Source: Nocardioides sp.
GTDB taxonomy: Bacteria > Actinomycetota > Actinomycetes > Propionibacteriales > Nocardioidaceae
DNA length: 5,756 nucleotides
Assembly (NCBI GenBank): GCA_031177735.1
Contig: JAPSKJ010000153.1
Coordinates: forward strand, 1-5,756
Reading direction: 5' to 3'
In this document: positions 1-5,348 of the stretch, in pieces
Position numbering within the stretch: position 1 is the first letter of the stretch
How the letters are laid out: every line of letters starts with the position of its first letter
Made by a program: the position numbers and the translations under genes
The notes under the pieces: generated by a model
Databases searched by the model: none
Seen by the model: the letters and a program-made list of their open reading frames with translations, nothing else
Told to the model about the DNA's origin: nothing

Positions 1-981
1 ATCCAGTTCGCCGACGTGACCGGCGACTCCTTCAAGCTCGCGCGTGACGCGGCGGCCCGTCCGCAGGCGGAGTTCATCGTCTTCTGCGGCGTGCACTTCA
101 TGGCCGAGTCGGCCGACATCCTCACCGGCCCCGAGCAGCAGGTGGTCCTCCCCGACCTGGCGGCCGGGTGCTCCATGGCCGACATGGCCCGGCTGCCGCA
201 GGTCGAGGACGCCTGGGACGCGCTCGCCGCGGCCGGCGTGCAGGAGCAGGTCGTGCCGGTGACCTACATGAACTCCAGCGCCGACATCAAGGCGTTCTGC
301 GGGCGCAACGGCGGAGTGGTGTGCACCTCCTCCAACGCCGAGACGGTGCTCACCTGGGCGTTCGACCAGAAGCCGGACGCCAAGATCCTCTTCCTCCCCG
401 ACCAGCACCTGGGCCGCAACACCGCGGTGCTCAAGCTGGGTCTCTCCCTGGCGGACTGCGTGGTGTGGAACCCCCGGCTGCCGTCGGGTGGCTTGAGCGC
501 CGAGCAGCTCCGCGCCGCCAAGGTGATCCTGTGGCAGGGGCACTGCTCGGTGCACGGCCGGTTCTCCGCCGACACCGTCGACGAGCTGCGCGAGCGGATC
601 CCGGGCATCAACATCCTGGTGCACCCCGAGTGCCAGCACGAGGTCGTGCTCAAGGCCGACCTGGTCGGCTCGACGGAGTTCATCATCAAGACCATCGAGG
701 ACGCACCGGCCGGATCCGCGTGGGCCGTGGGCACCGAGCTCAACCTGGTGAAGCGGCTCGCCGACCGCCACCGCGACAAGCAGATCGTCTTCCTCGACCG
801 CAACGTCTGCTACTGCTCGACGATGAACCGCATCGACCTGCCGCACTTCGTGTGGGCGATGGAGTCGCTGGCGGCCGGGGTCGTGGTCAACCGGATCGAG
901 GTCGACCCCGAGACCGAGAAGTGGGCGAAGGTCGGCCTGCAGCGGATGCTCGACCTTCCCGGCAAGTCCGAACGCGACTGA
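1..981 (+). CDS. nadA: Quinolinate synthase NadA, 5' end missing
   Basis: Quinolinate synthase condenses iminoaspartate with dihydroxyacetone phosphate to quinolinate, the de novo precursor of NAD; it is a cytosolic enzyme with one oxygen-sensitive [4Fe-4S] cluster. The frame is open from base 1, reading IQFADVTGDS, which matches the internal NadA motif IQDxADFxGDS, so the true start lies to the left and the GTG at 16 is internal. About 326 residues are visible; some tens of N-terminal residues are missing. Family landmarks are FCGVHFMAE, the cluster-cysteine motif AAGCSMADM (Cys codon 169-171), WQGHCSVHGRF (Cys codon 544-546), HPEC, GSTEFI and CYCSTMNRI (Cys codons 808-810 and 814-816). The three cluster ligands are expected from the first, second and last of these motifs, as in the longer Bacillus-type NadA. 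The gene ends at TGA 979-981. No nadB or nadC follows; the next gene is convergent, so any operon partners would be upstream. Confidence 0.97.
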   Translation: MQFADVTGDSFKLARDAAARPQAEFIVFCGVHFMAESADILTGPEQQVVLPDLAAGCSMADMARLPQVEDAWDALAAAGVQEQVVPVTYMNSSADIKAFCGRNGGVVCTSSNAETVLTWAFDQKPDAKILFLPDQHLGRNTAVLKLGLSLADCVVWNPRLPSGGLSAEQLRAAKVILWQGHCSVHGRFSADTVDELRERIPGINILVHPECQHEVVLKADLVGSTEFIIKTIEDAPAGSAWAVGTELNLVKRLADRHRDKQIVFLDRNVCYCSTMNRIDLPHFVWAMESLAAGVVVNRIEVDPETEKWAKVGLQRMLDLPGKSERD

Positions 982-986
982 GCCTC

Positions 987-1025
987 GGCGGCGCTCCGCC
1001 CCGCCCGGCACTCGCCGGAGGGCGG
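987..1025. terminator. Hairpin pair between convergent nadA and araC-type genes
   Basis: The 77-base gap between the two stop codons can form two adjacent hairpins. The first is GGCGG (987-991) with CCGCC (996-1000) around a 4-base loop. The second is CCGCCC (1001-1006) with GGGCGG (1020-1025), with an inner GGC/GCC (1007-1009 with 1014-1016) and a 3-base bulge. Neither has a T-run, as is common for terminators in GC-rich actinobacteria. The position between two facing genes suggests bidirectional termination. In DNA this GC-rich short stems also arise by chance, so the call is moderate. Confidence 0.4.
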
Positions 1026-1058
1026 CCGTCGCCGCGTGGACCGTTCGCCCGCCGATCC

Positions 1059-1889
1059 TCAGCCGGACCTCCCGCCCGGCTCTGCCGCGAACGCGCCCGG
1101 CGTCAGGCCGGTGACCGAACGGAAGTCGCGGGTGAAGTGGGCCTGGTCGGCGTAGCCCAGGTCGGCGGCGACCCGCGCGAGGTCGACCGCGGCGACGCGG
1201 CCGCCCGCTCTCAACCGCTGGGCCGCGTCGTGCAGCCGCCGCCGCTGGACCAGCCACTTCGGCGACAGCCCGACCCGGCGCGCGGTGATCCGCTGGAGAG
1301 TGCGCTCGCTGAGACCGAACTTCTCGCAGACCTGCCCGACCCGCTGGACCTCGGGATCTGCCTCGACGTACTCGACGATGGCGTTCACCAGCAGCCCCTC
1401 ACCGTCGACCGGGAGAAGTCCGCCGAGCGCGCGGGCGACCAGCGTGCACGCCTCACGCTGCCTCTCGACGTCGCCCGGGCCAGGCGCCATCACCGCTCGC
1501 ACCTGCTCGACCAGCGGCGCGGGATCGAGCCGCGCCAGCCTTGGCAGGGCCATCCGGCGGTCGGTCAGCGTGGTCACCGGTCGGCCCAGCAGGAGCGACC
1601 CGGCCGCCGGCTGGAGCATGGCGCCGACCACCCAGCCCGACCCGCTCAGCTCCTCGGTGCCGAGCCCGCGGTGGGGCCCGACCAGCTGGGCGCCGTCGTC
1701 GCCGACGACGAGCTGGCAGACGGGATACTGGAGAACCCGCTGGACGGAGACCTCACCCGGCGGCAGCGACCACACCGGCACCCAGAAGCGTCGGACGAGG
1801 TCGGCGAGCGCCGCAGGCGCCGGATAGCGTCGTAGCGACGGGCTGAACCCGTGTACGTCGAGGAGGTGGGCGGGCTCCTGCACGTCCAT
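1059..1889 (-). CDS. AraC-family transcriptional regulator
   Basis: A 276-residue DNA-binding regulator with the AraC layout. The N-terminal part (about 20-125) contains RRYPAPAALADLVRRFWV and looks like the beta-rich DUF6597-type sensing domain that often precedes AraC helix-turn-helix domains. The C-terminal part has two helix-turn-helix units: about 184-226 (CEKFGLSERTLQRI, then VGLSPKWLVQRRRLHDA) and about 236-267 (LARVAADLGYADQAHFTRDF, ending GLTPGAF), the canonical AraC signature. The ligand cannot be read from sequence. I chose ATG at 1889 because it is the first ATG that leaves the divergent promoter free. A GTG at 1913 is a fair alternative: it adds eight residues and has AAGAAT, a -10-like hexamer, 7 bases upstream. 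A longer ATG at 1976 would overlap the VOC gene and is unlikely. The gene is divergent from the VOC gene, which is its probable target. Confidence 0.93.
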   Translation of the reverse strand: MDVQEPAHLLDVHGFSPSLRRYPAPAALADLVRRFWVPVWSLPPGEVSVQRVLQYPVCQLVVGDDGAQLVGPHRGLGTEELSGSGWVVGAMLQPAAGSLLLGRPVTTLTDRRMALPRLARLDPAPLVEQVRAVMAPGPGDVERQREACTLVARALGGLLPVDGEGLLVNAIVEYVEADPEVQRVGQVCEKFGLSERTLQRITARRVGLSPKWLVQRRRLHDAAQRLRAGGRVAAVDLARVAADLGYADQAHFTRDFRSVTGLTPGAFAAEPGGRSG

Positions 1890-1913
1890 GGGGCCGTCGA
1901 CGGACCAGGTCAC

Positions 1914-1943
1914 GTGTCGGATTCTTTCAAGACCCGCCGACAC
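1914..1943. promoter_or_regulatory. Inverted repeat in the araC-type/VOC divergent promoter
   Basis: GTGTCGG (1914-1920) and CCGACAC (1937-1943) form a perfect 7-bp inverted repeat separated by 16 bases. The spacer holds ATTCTTTCAA (1921-1930), the most AT-rich run in the gap. The element ends 20 bases before the VOC start and lies 24 bases upstream of the regulator's ATG. It is a good candidate operator for the AraC-type protein, or a site where both promoters overlap. AraC proteins often bind direct rather than inverted repeats, so the role is inferred from position and symmetry only. Confidence 0.45.
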
Positions 1944-1951
1944 CGACGGGC

Positions 1952-1957
1952 GATCGT
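1952..1957 (+). promoter_or_regulatory. Possible -10 element for a leaderless VOC transcript
   Basis: GATCGT fits the second and sixth positions of the actinobacterial -10 consensus TANNNT and lies 6 bases before the ATG at 1964. There is no clear Shine-Dalgarno sequence before that ATG. This spacing would place the transcript start at or beside the start codon. The first base is not T and no -35 consensus is visible, so the evidence is weak. Confidence 0.3.
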
Positions 1958-1963
1958 GGCGGC

Positions 1964-2344
1964 ATGACCACCACACCGATCACCGAGCTTCTCGCGTTCA
2001 CCATCGACTGCTCCGACGCCGGAAGGCTGGCCCGGTTCTACGCCGACCTGATGGGTGGCGAGGTCACCGGCGAGTACCCCGAGTACGGCTACGCCTCCGT
2101 GACGGCAGGCGGGGTGACGCTCAACTTCCAGAAGGTGGCGGGCTACTCCCGCCCCGAGTGGCCCGGCCAGGAGCACCCGCAGCAGTTCCACCTCGACCTG
2201 CGGGTGAGTGACCTCGACCTCGCCACCGAGCACGCCCTCCGTCTCGGCGCGAGCGAGGCGCCGGAGCAGACCGGCGAGACCTGGCGGGTGATGCTCGACC
2301 CGGACGGGCATCCGTTCTGCCTGTGCCCACCGCTGCCGCAGTGA
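1964..2344 (+). CDS. VOC-family (glyoxalase/bleomycin-resistance fold) protein
   Basis: A 126-residue single-unit vicinal-oxygen-chelate protein, close to the Glyoxalase_6 type common in actinobacteria. The family pattern of two beta-alpha-beta-beta-beta modules is visible. The first is ITELLAFTIDCSDAGRLARFYADLMGG (about 6-32), followed by YGYASVTAGGVTLNFQKV. The second starts at QQFHLDLRVSDLDLATEHALRLGA (73-96) and ends in VMLDPDGHPFCLCP (109-122). His76 is at the usual metal-ligand position, but the other ligand sites (Asp15 or Cys16, and the C-terminal FCLC where Glu is often found) are atypical, so enzymatic metal binding is uncertain. VOC members include glyoxalases, dioxygenases, thiol transferases and drug-binding proteins; which applies cannot be told here. 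ATG 1964 is the only sensible start. Its divergent partner encodes an AraC-type regulator, which suggests induction by a small ligand. Confidence 0.93.
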   Translation: MTTTPITELLAFTIDCSDAGRLARFYADLMGGEVTGEYPEYGYASVTAGGVTLNFQKVAGYSRPEWPGQEHPQQFHLDLRVSDLDLATEHALRLGASEAPEQTGETWRVMLDPDGHPFCLCPPLPQ

Positions 2345-2366
2345 GGTCGGGGCGCGCCGGCTTGGC

Positions 2367-2391
2367 CACAGTCCGCCGAGGGCGGGCTGTG
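2367..2391. terminator. Strong hairpin between convergent VOC and GNAT genes
   Basis: CACAGTCCGCC (2367-2377) pairs with GGCGGGCTGTG (2381-2391) around a GAG triloop: eleven consecutive pairs, one of them a G-U wobble (2372 with 2386) in the + strand RNA. It starts 23 bases after the VOC stop codon and sits 46 bases beyond the GNAT stop codon from the other side. No T-run follows. The stem length and tail-to-tail setting fit an intrinsic terminator, mainly for the + strand; in the - strand RNA the wobble becomes an A-C mismatch. A second, weaker stem, CCTGG (2398-2402) with CCAGG (2421-2425), lies closer to the GNAT gene and could serve that side. Confidence 0.6.
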
Positions 2392-2436
2392 CTCAGGCCT
2401 GGAGCCGGGCCACGGTGAGCCCAGGTCAGATCACGG

Positions 2437-2991
2437 TCAGGCCACCGGCCAGGAGTCCGCCAACAGGCCGTAGACGGCCACGTCCTGCCGGACCTCTCCC
2501 ACCGGCATCGCCGCTCGCAGCGTGCCCTCGTGGACGAAGCCGAGGCGCTCGGCCAGGGCGCGACTCCGGGTGTTCTCCGCTCCGGTGCGGATCTCGGCGC
2601 GGCGAACAGCCCGGTCCTCGAACACCTCATCCAGGAGCGCGGCGACGGCTCGTGACACCGCACCGCGTCCCTCGTGGTCAGCGTCGATCCAGTAGCCCAG
2701 CTCAACGGTCTGCGAGTAGTGGTTGATGGTGGCGCCCACCGAACCGACCATCACGCCGTCGACGAGGATGATGCACGGGATGCTGCGGCCCTCCACCCAC
2801 GCGGTCATCCTCGCTCGTGTGAACTCCCGCAGACCATCGACGTCGGGCTCGGCCTGCGCCCATGGCTCCCACCGACGCAGCCGGTCCAGGTTCTTCACCG
2901 TCAGGTCGTGCATGCGCTCCACCGTGGACAGGTCGCGCAGCGCCAGGGCGACGCCGTCGCCGAGGTCGCGGGTGAACATCGAAGTCCGCAT
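2437..2991 (-). CDS. GNAT-family N-acetyltransferase (RimJ/RimL type)
   Basis: A 184-residue GNAT enzyme that would move acetyl from acetyl-CoA to an amine, of the RimJ/RimL/YdaF type (Acetyltransf_3). The N-terminal region has the family pattern MFTRDLGDG...LALRDL, followed by NLDRLRRWEPW. Motif A is LGYWIDADHEGRGAVSRAV (98-115), with EGRGAV as the pyrophosphate-binding turn. Motif B is NTRSRALAERLGFVHEGTLR (140-159), and the C-terminal VYGLLADSW strand is also typical. The substrate is unknown; a ribosomal protein N-terminus, an antibiotic and a small amine are all possible. I chose ATG 2991 because a TATCGT box lies 7 bases upstream. ATG 2979 (CGGA just upstream, and starting at MFTRDL as homologues do) is almost as good; ATG 3039 adds a poorly conserved tail. 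The kinase gene ends 95 bases upstream on the same strand, so read-through from the two-component operon is possible. Confidence 0.93.
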   Translation of the reverse strand: MRTSMFTRDLGDGVALALRDLSTVERMHDLTVKNLDRLRRWEPWAQAEPDVDGLREFTRARMTAWVEGRSIPCIILVDGVMVGSVGATINHYSQTVELGYWIDADHEGRGAVSRAVAALLDEVFEDRAVRRAEIRTGAENTRSRALAERLGFVHEGTLRAAMPVGEVRQDVAVYGLLADSWPVA

Positions 2992-2998
2992 GGAGCGG

Positions 2999-3004
2999 AC
3001 GATA
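2999..3004 (-). promoter_or_regulatory. Candidate -10 box for the GNAT gene
   Basis: On the coding strand this reads TATCGT, a full match to the actinobacterial -10 consensus TANNNT. It is followed by 7 bases and then ATG at 2991, the spacing expected when the transcript begins at the start codon. No Shine-Dalgarno sequence precedes ATG 2991 and no TTGAC-like -35 is visible. It suggests the gene has its own promoter besides any read-through from the kinase gene. Confidence 0.45.
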
Positions 3005-3086
3005 GTGGGCTGCGCACGGCGGCCGGGAGTGCCCGCCATCCAGGCGTCGTCGTCGCAACCCGGGGGCAGTGCCTCGCGCGGCAGTC

Positions 3087-4505
3087 TCAGCCGCCGAGGC
3101 GCACGTCGACGGTGGTGTCGCCCTGCCTCGAGGCGAGCGCGATCCGGCCGCCGTGCGCCTCCACGATGGCCTTGACGATGGCCAGCCCGAGCCCGGAGGA
3201 GCCGCCCGTGCGCGACTCGTCGCCACGGGCGAACCGCTCGAACGGGTCCAGTCCGACGGGGAAACCGGGGCCGTCGTCGTGGACGGCGAACCCGTCGTCG
3301 CGCACCGTCACCGTGACGGTCGTGCCGGGTGGGGTGTGGCTGCGGGCGTTGGTGAGCAGGTTGCTGACCGCCTGGTGGAGCCGCGGCCCGTCGCCGAGCA
3401 CCTCGACCGGCTCCTCACCGGCATGGAGCACCCAGCGGTGCTCCGGAGCGACGACCCGCGCGTCCGCGACCGCCTCGAGGAGCAGTCGGGTCAGGTCGAC
3501 CGGCTCGCTGGCCAGCGGCCGGCCCGCGTCGAGGCGGGCCAGCAGGAGGAGGTCCTCCACGAGGCCGCGCATCCGGGTCGACTCCTCCTCGACCTTCGCC
3601 AGGGCGGCCCGCCCGGCGGTCACGTCGTCGGGATGGCGGCGGACCAGCTCGGTGTAGCCGCTGATCACCGCCAGCGGCGTACGCAGCTCGTGGGAGGCGT
3701 CAGCGACGAACTGGCGCACCTGCTGCTCGCTGCGGTGGCGGGCAGCCAGGGAGCCCTCGACGTGCTCCAGCAGCGCGTTGAGCGCCTGCCCGACCTGGCC
3801 CACCTCGGTGCGCTCGTCGGTCAGCCGCTCCGGGACGCGCTCGGTGACGCCGATGTCGCCCGAGGCCAGCGGCAGCAGGGCCACCGCGTGCGCGGTCGCA
3901 GCCACCTCGCGTAGCGGGCGCAGCTGGCGTCGTACCAGCAGGCTGCCGGCGCCCGCGGCACCCGCCACGCCCAGCGCGGTGAGCAGGGCCTCCCAGCCGA
4001 TCAGGTTGGTGAGCGTGTCGTCGACGTCCTCGGTGGGCAGACCGACGACCAGAGTGACGGGGTCGCCCGTCGATGCGGTCCTGCCCTCGATGGCCACGAC
4101 GCGGTAGTTCCCGGCGCCCGGCACGTCCACGCCGTGCACGGCGCCGTCGGTCGGAACGTCGCCGAGTGCGTCCAGACCGCTGCTGGGAAGCGCTTCGTCA
4201 CCGGCCTTCCGCTCCCCCGCCACCACCCCCTGACCCTCGTCGGCACCGATGAGCGCCACCAAAGTGCCGGGCCCGCTCCGGTCGAAGTCGGGTGCGCCCT
4301 GCGGGCCGCCGGGACTGAGGAGCGGGCCGGCGACAGCGGGCGCGCGGGAGGCCAGCGCCTGGACGTCGGCGTCGAGCCGGGACTGGAGCGAGGCGTGCAT
4401 CGCCAGGGTGGTCGCCACCGCGATGAGGACGCACACCGCCGCCACCAGTGCGACGGCGGCGATGACCAGTCGCGCGGCCAGCGACGACGGGAGCAGCCGG
4501 GTCAC
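3087..4505 (-). CDS. Two-component sensor histidine kinase
   Basis: A 472-residue membrane kinase, partner of the response regulator just upstream. Transmembrane helix 1 is at about 10-35 and helix 2 at about 168-191. Between them is an extracytoplasmic sensor region of roughly 130 residues with no motif I recognise and no cysteine. A HAMP linker follows (about 190-253, RRQLRPLREVA). The dimerisation domain has the H-box ADASHELRTPL, with phospho-acceptor His272 (codon 3690-3692). The ATP-binding domain has the N-box NLLTNARSH (383-391), G1 HDDGPGF (409-415), F-box PFERFARGD (421-429) and G2 GGSSGLGLAIV (434-444). All catalytic motifs are intact. The GTG start at 4505 overlaps the regulator's stop as GTGA, implying translational coupling; an upstream in-frame ATG at 4640 would lie deep in the regulator gene and encode an Arg-rich non-family tail. 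The layout resembles mycobacterial PhoR/TcrY-type kinases. The signal sensed is unknown. Confidence 0.97.
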   Translation of the reverse strand: MTRLLPSSLAARLVIAAVALVAAVCVLIAVATTLAMHASLQSRLDADVQALASRAPAVAGPLLSPGGPQGAPDFDRSGPGTLVALIGADEGQGVVAGERKAGDEALPSSGLDALGDVPTDGAVHGVDVPGAGNYRVVAIEGRTASTGDPVTLVVGLPTEDVDDTLTNLIGWEALLTALGVAGAAGAGSLLVRRQLRPLREVAATAHAVALLPLASGDIGVTERVPERLTDERTEVGQVGQALNALLEHVEGSLAARHRSEQQVRQFVADASHELRTPLAVISGYTELVRRHPDDVTAGRAALAKVEEESTRMRGLVEDLLLLARLDAGRPLASEPVDLTRLLLEAVADARVVAPEHRWVLHAGEEPVEVLGDGPRLHQAVSNLLTNARSHTPPGTTVTVTVRDDGFAVHDDGPGFPVGLDPFERFARGDESRTGGSSGLGLAIVKAIVEAHGGRIALASRQGDTTVDVRLGG

Positions 4506-5227
4506 GTCGCCGGCTTGAGGACGTAGCCGGCCCCGCGCATCGTGTGGATCATGGGCTCCCGGCCGGCATCGACCTTCTTGCGCAAGTAGGAGATGTAGAG
4601 CTCGACCACGTTCGCCTGGCCGCCGAAGTCGTAGTTCCACACCCGGTCCAATATCTGTGCCTTGCTCAGCACCCGGCGCGGGTTGCGCATCAAGAACCGC
4701 AGCAGCTCGAACTCGGTGGCGGTCAGCGTGATCTCCGTGCCCGCCCGGAAGACCTCGCGGCTGTCCTCGTCGAGGGTCAGGTCACCGACGACCAGCACAG
4801 GAGCCTCCTGGCTGCGCTGCGCGCCGGCGCGCCGCATCAGGCCGCGCAACCGGGCGACCAGCTCCTCGAGGGAGAACGGCTTGGTCACGTAGTCGTCGCC
4901 ACCCGCTGTCAGCCCCGCGATCCGGTCCTCGACGGCATCGCGCGCGGTGAGGAACACCACCGGCAGGTCCGCGTCGGTGCTCCGCATGCGGCGCAGCACC
5001 TCGAGACCGTTGAAGTCGGGCAGCATGACGTCGAGCACCACCGCGTCCGGGCCGAACTCCTTCGCCGCCGCGACCGCCTTCGAGCCGGTGTGAGCGGCGG
5101 CCACCTCGAAGCCCTCGTAGCGCAGCGCCATGCAGATCAGCTCGGCGATGTTGACCTCGTCGTCGACCACGAGGACGCGCAGTGGCGACCCGTCGGGGCG
5201 GGTCAGTTCAGGGACGGTCGCGGTCAT
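4502..5227 (-). CDS. OmpR/PhoP-type response regulator
   Basis: A 241-residue transcription factor activated by phosphorylation. The receiver domain (about 17-132) begins LRVLVVDDE and has the acidic pair Asp22-Asp23, phospho-acceptor Asp66 in VVLDVMLPDFNG, Thr94 in VFLTARD and Lys116 in YVTKPFSLEELVARL. The winged-helix OmpR/PhoB domain (about 145-238) contains LTATEFELLRFLMRNPRRVLSK, LDRVWNYDFGG, the recognition helix region NVVELYISYLRKKVD (206-220), and the wing HTMRGAGYVLKP. From memory, mycobacterial PhoP has the very similar NVVESYVSYLRRKID in the recognition helix, so this is a PhoP/TcrX-like regulator; orthology to a named gene is not proven. ATG 5227 is the only good start. It has no Shine-Dalgarno sequence but is preceded by a -10-like GAGACT and by a triple direct repeat that probably binds this protein. 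The kinase gene follows with a 4-base overlap. Confidence 0.97.
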   Translation of the reverse strand: MTATVPELTRPDGSPLRVLVVDDEVNIAELICMALRYEGFEVAAAHTGSKAVAAAKEFGPDAVVLDVMLPDFNGLEVLRRMRSTDADLPVVFLTARDAVEDRIAGLTAGGDDYVTKPFSLEELVARLRGLMRRAGAQRSQEAPVLVVGDLTLDEDSREVFRAGTEITLTATEFELLRFLMRNPRRVLSKAQILDRVWNYDFGGQANVVELYISYLRKKVDAGREPMIHTMRGAGYVLKPAT

Positions 5228-5233
5228 GGCGCC

Positions 5234-5239
5234 AGTCTC
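5234..5239 (-). promoter_or_regulatory. Possible -10 element of the response regulator
   Basis: On the coding strand GAGACT lies 6 bases before ATG 5227 and keeps the A and final T of TANNNT. The region where a -35 would fall (about 5257-5262, AGGAAG) does not resemble TTGAC and is covered by the direct repeats, the arrangement of an activator-dependent promoter. If correct, the transcript is leaderless. Confidence 0.3.
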
Positions 5240-5248
5240 GCAGCCGGC

Positions 5249-5277
5249 CCTGTGAACTTCCTGTGAGACCTCTGTGG
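5249..5277 (-). promoter_or_regulatory. Triple direct repeat, PhoP-box-like, upstream of the response regulator
   Basis: Read on the coding strand, the element is CCACAGA (5277-5271), GGTC, TCACAGG (5266-5260), AAGT, TCACAGG (5255-5249): three 7-base units with 4-base spacers, an exact 11-bp period. The two units nearest the gene are identical; the third shares the CACAG core. OmpR-family dimers bind tandem repeats with this period, and the known box for M. tuberculosis PhoP is TCACAGC-N4-TCACAGC, differing here only in the last base of each unit. The element ends 21 bases before ATG 5227 and 9 bases upstream of the GAGACT hexamer, similar to the roughly 10-base spacing of pho boxes from the -10. 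Binding by the adjacent regulator, with positive autoregulation, is the inference. Confidence 0.65.
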
Positions 5278-5321
5278 CCGGTCGAGGAGCAGTGCCCGCG
5301 GGCGCTGTTCCGCGACCGGCC
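5276..5321 (-). terminator. Long near-perfect hairpin between efflux adaptor and response regulator
   Basis: Bases 5276-5321 form a 46-base palindrome centred between 5298 and 5299. The outer nine pairs are perfect (GGCCGGTCG 5276-5284 with CGACCGGCC 5313-5321). Inside, after one mismatch, pairing continues to 5297/5300. In - strand RNA 19 of 22 positions are Watson-Crick pairs, with three single mismatches; + strand RNA gains two G-U pairs. It begins 27 bases after the adaptor gene's stop in the direction of transcription. There is no T-run, but the stem is long enough to suggest termination or insulation of the downstream regulator promoter. Its base overlaps two bases of the third direct repeat. 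Confidence 0.55.
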
Positions 5322-5348
5322 GGGCGAGGTCGCTCGGGTCGCTCGGGG

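Noticed and set aside
168..1835. Open frame of 555 codons on the + strand across the nadA end and the AraC-type gene
   Set aside because: It overlaps nadA in another frame and then runs antisense to the AraC-type gene. Its product is Arg/Pro/Gly-rich with no family motif; long chance frames are common in GC-rich DNA.
1911..1916. CACGTG palindrome near the AraC-type gene as an operator
   Set aside because: A bare 6-bp palindrome; the flanks are not symmetric, and the nearby 7-bp inverted repeat is the better candidate.
3018..3037. GGCGG-N10-CCGCC hairpin between kinase and GNAT genes as a terminator
   Set aside because: Only a 5-bp stem with a 10-base loop and no T-run; such stems are frequent by chance at this GC content.
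3069..3914. 281-codon + strand frame opposite the kinase
   Set aside because: It is antisense to the conserved kinase core; composition is Arg/Gly/Val-rich with no motif.
4506..4640. N-terminal extension of the kinase from an upstream ATG at 4640
   Set aside because: The extra 45 residues are encoded inside the response regulator gene in another frame and do not look like a kinase N-terminus; the GTG at 4505 overlapping the regulator's stop starts just before the first membrane helix.
4544..5266. 240-codon + strand frame opposite the response regulator
   Set aside because: It is fully antisense to a gene with every catalytic residue intact, and its product has no recognisable domain; it mirrors the codon bias of the real gene.
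5249..5277. Reading the direct repeats as a short CRISPR-like array or a phosphate (PhoB) box
   Set aside because: Units of 7 bp with 4-bp spacers are far too short for CRISPR. The sequence TCACAGG does not match the PhoB unit CTGTCAT well, although the 11-bp period is shared.
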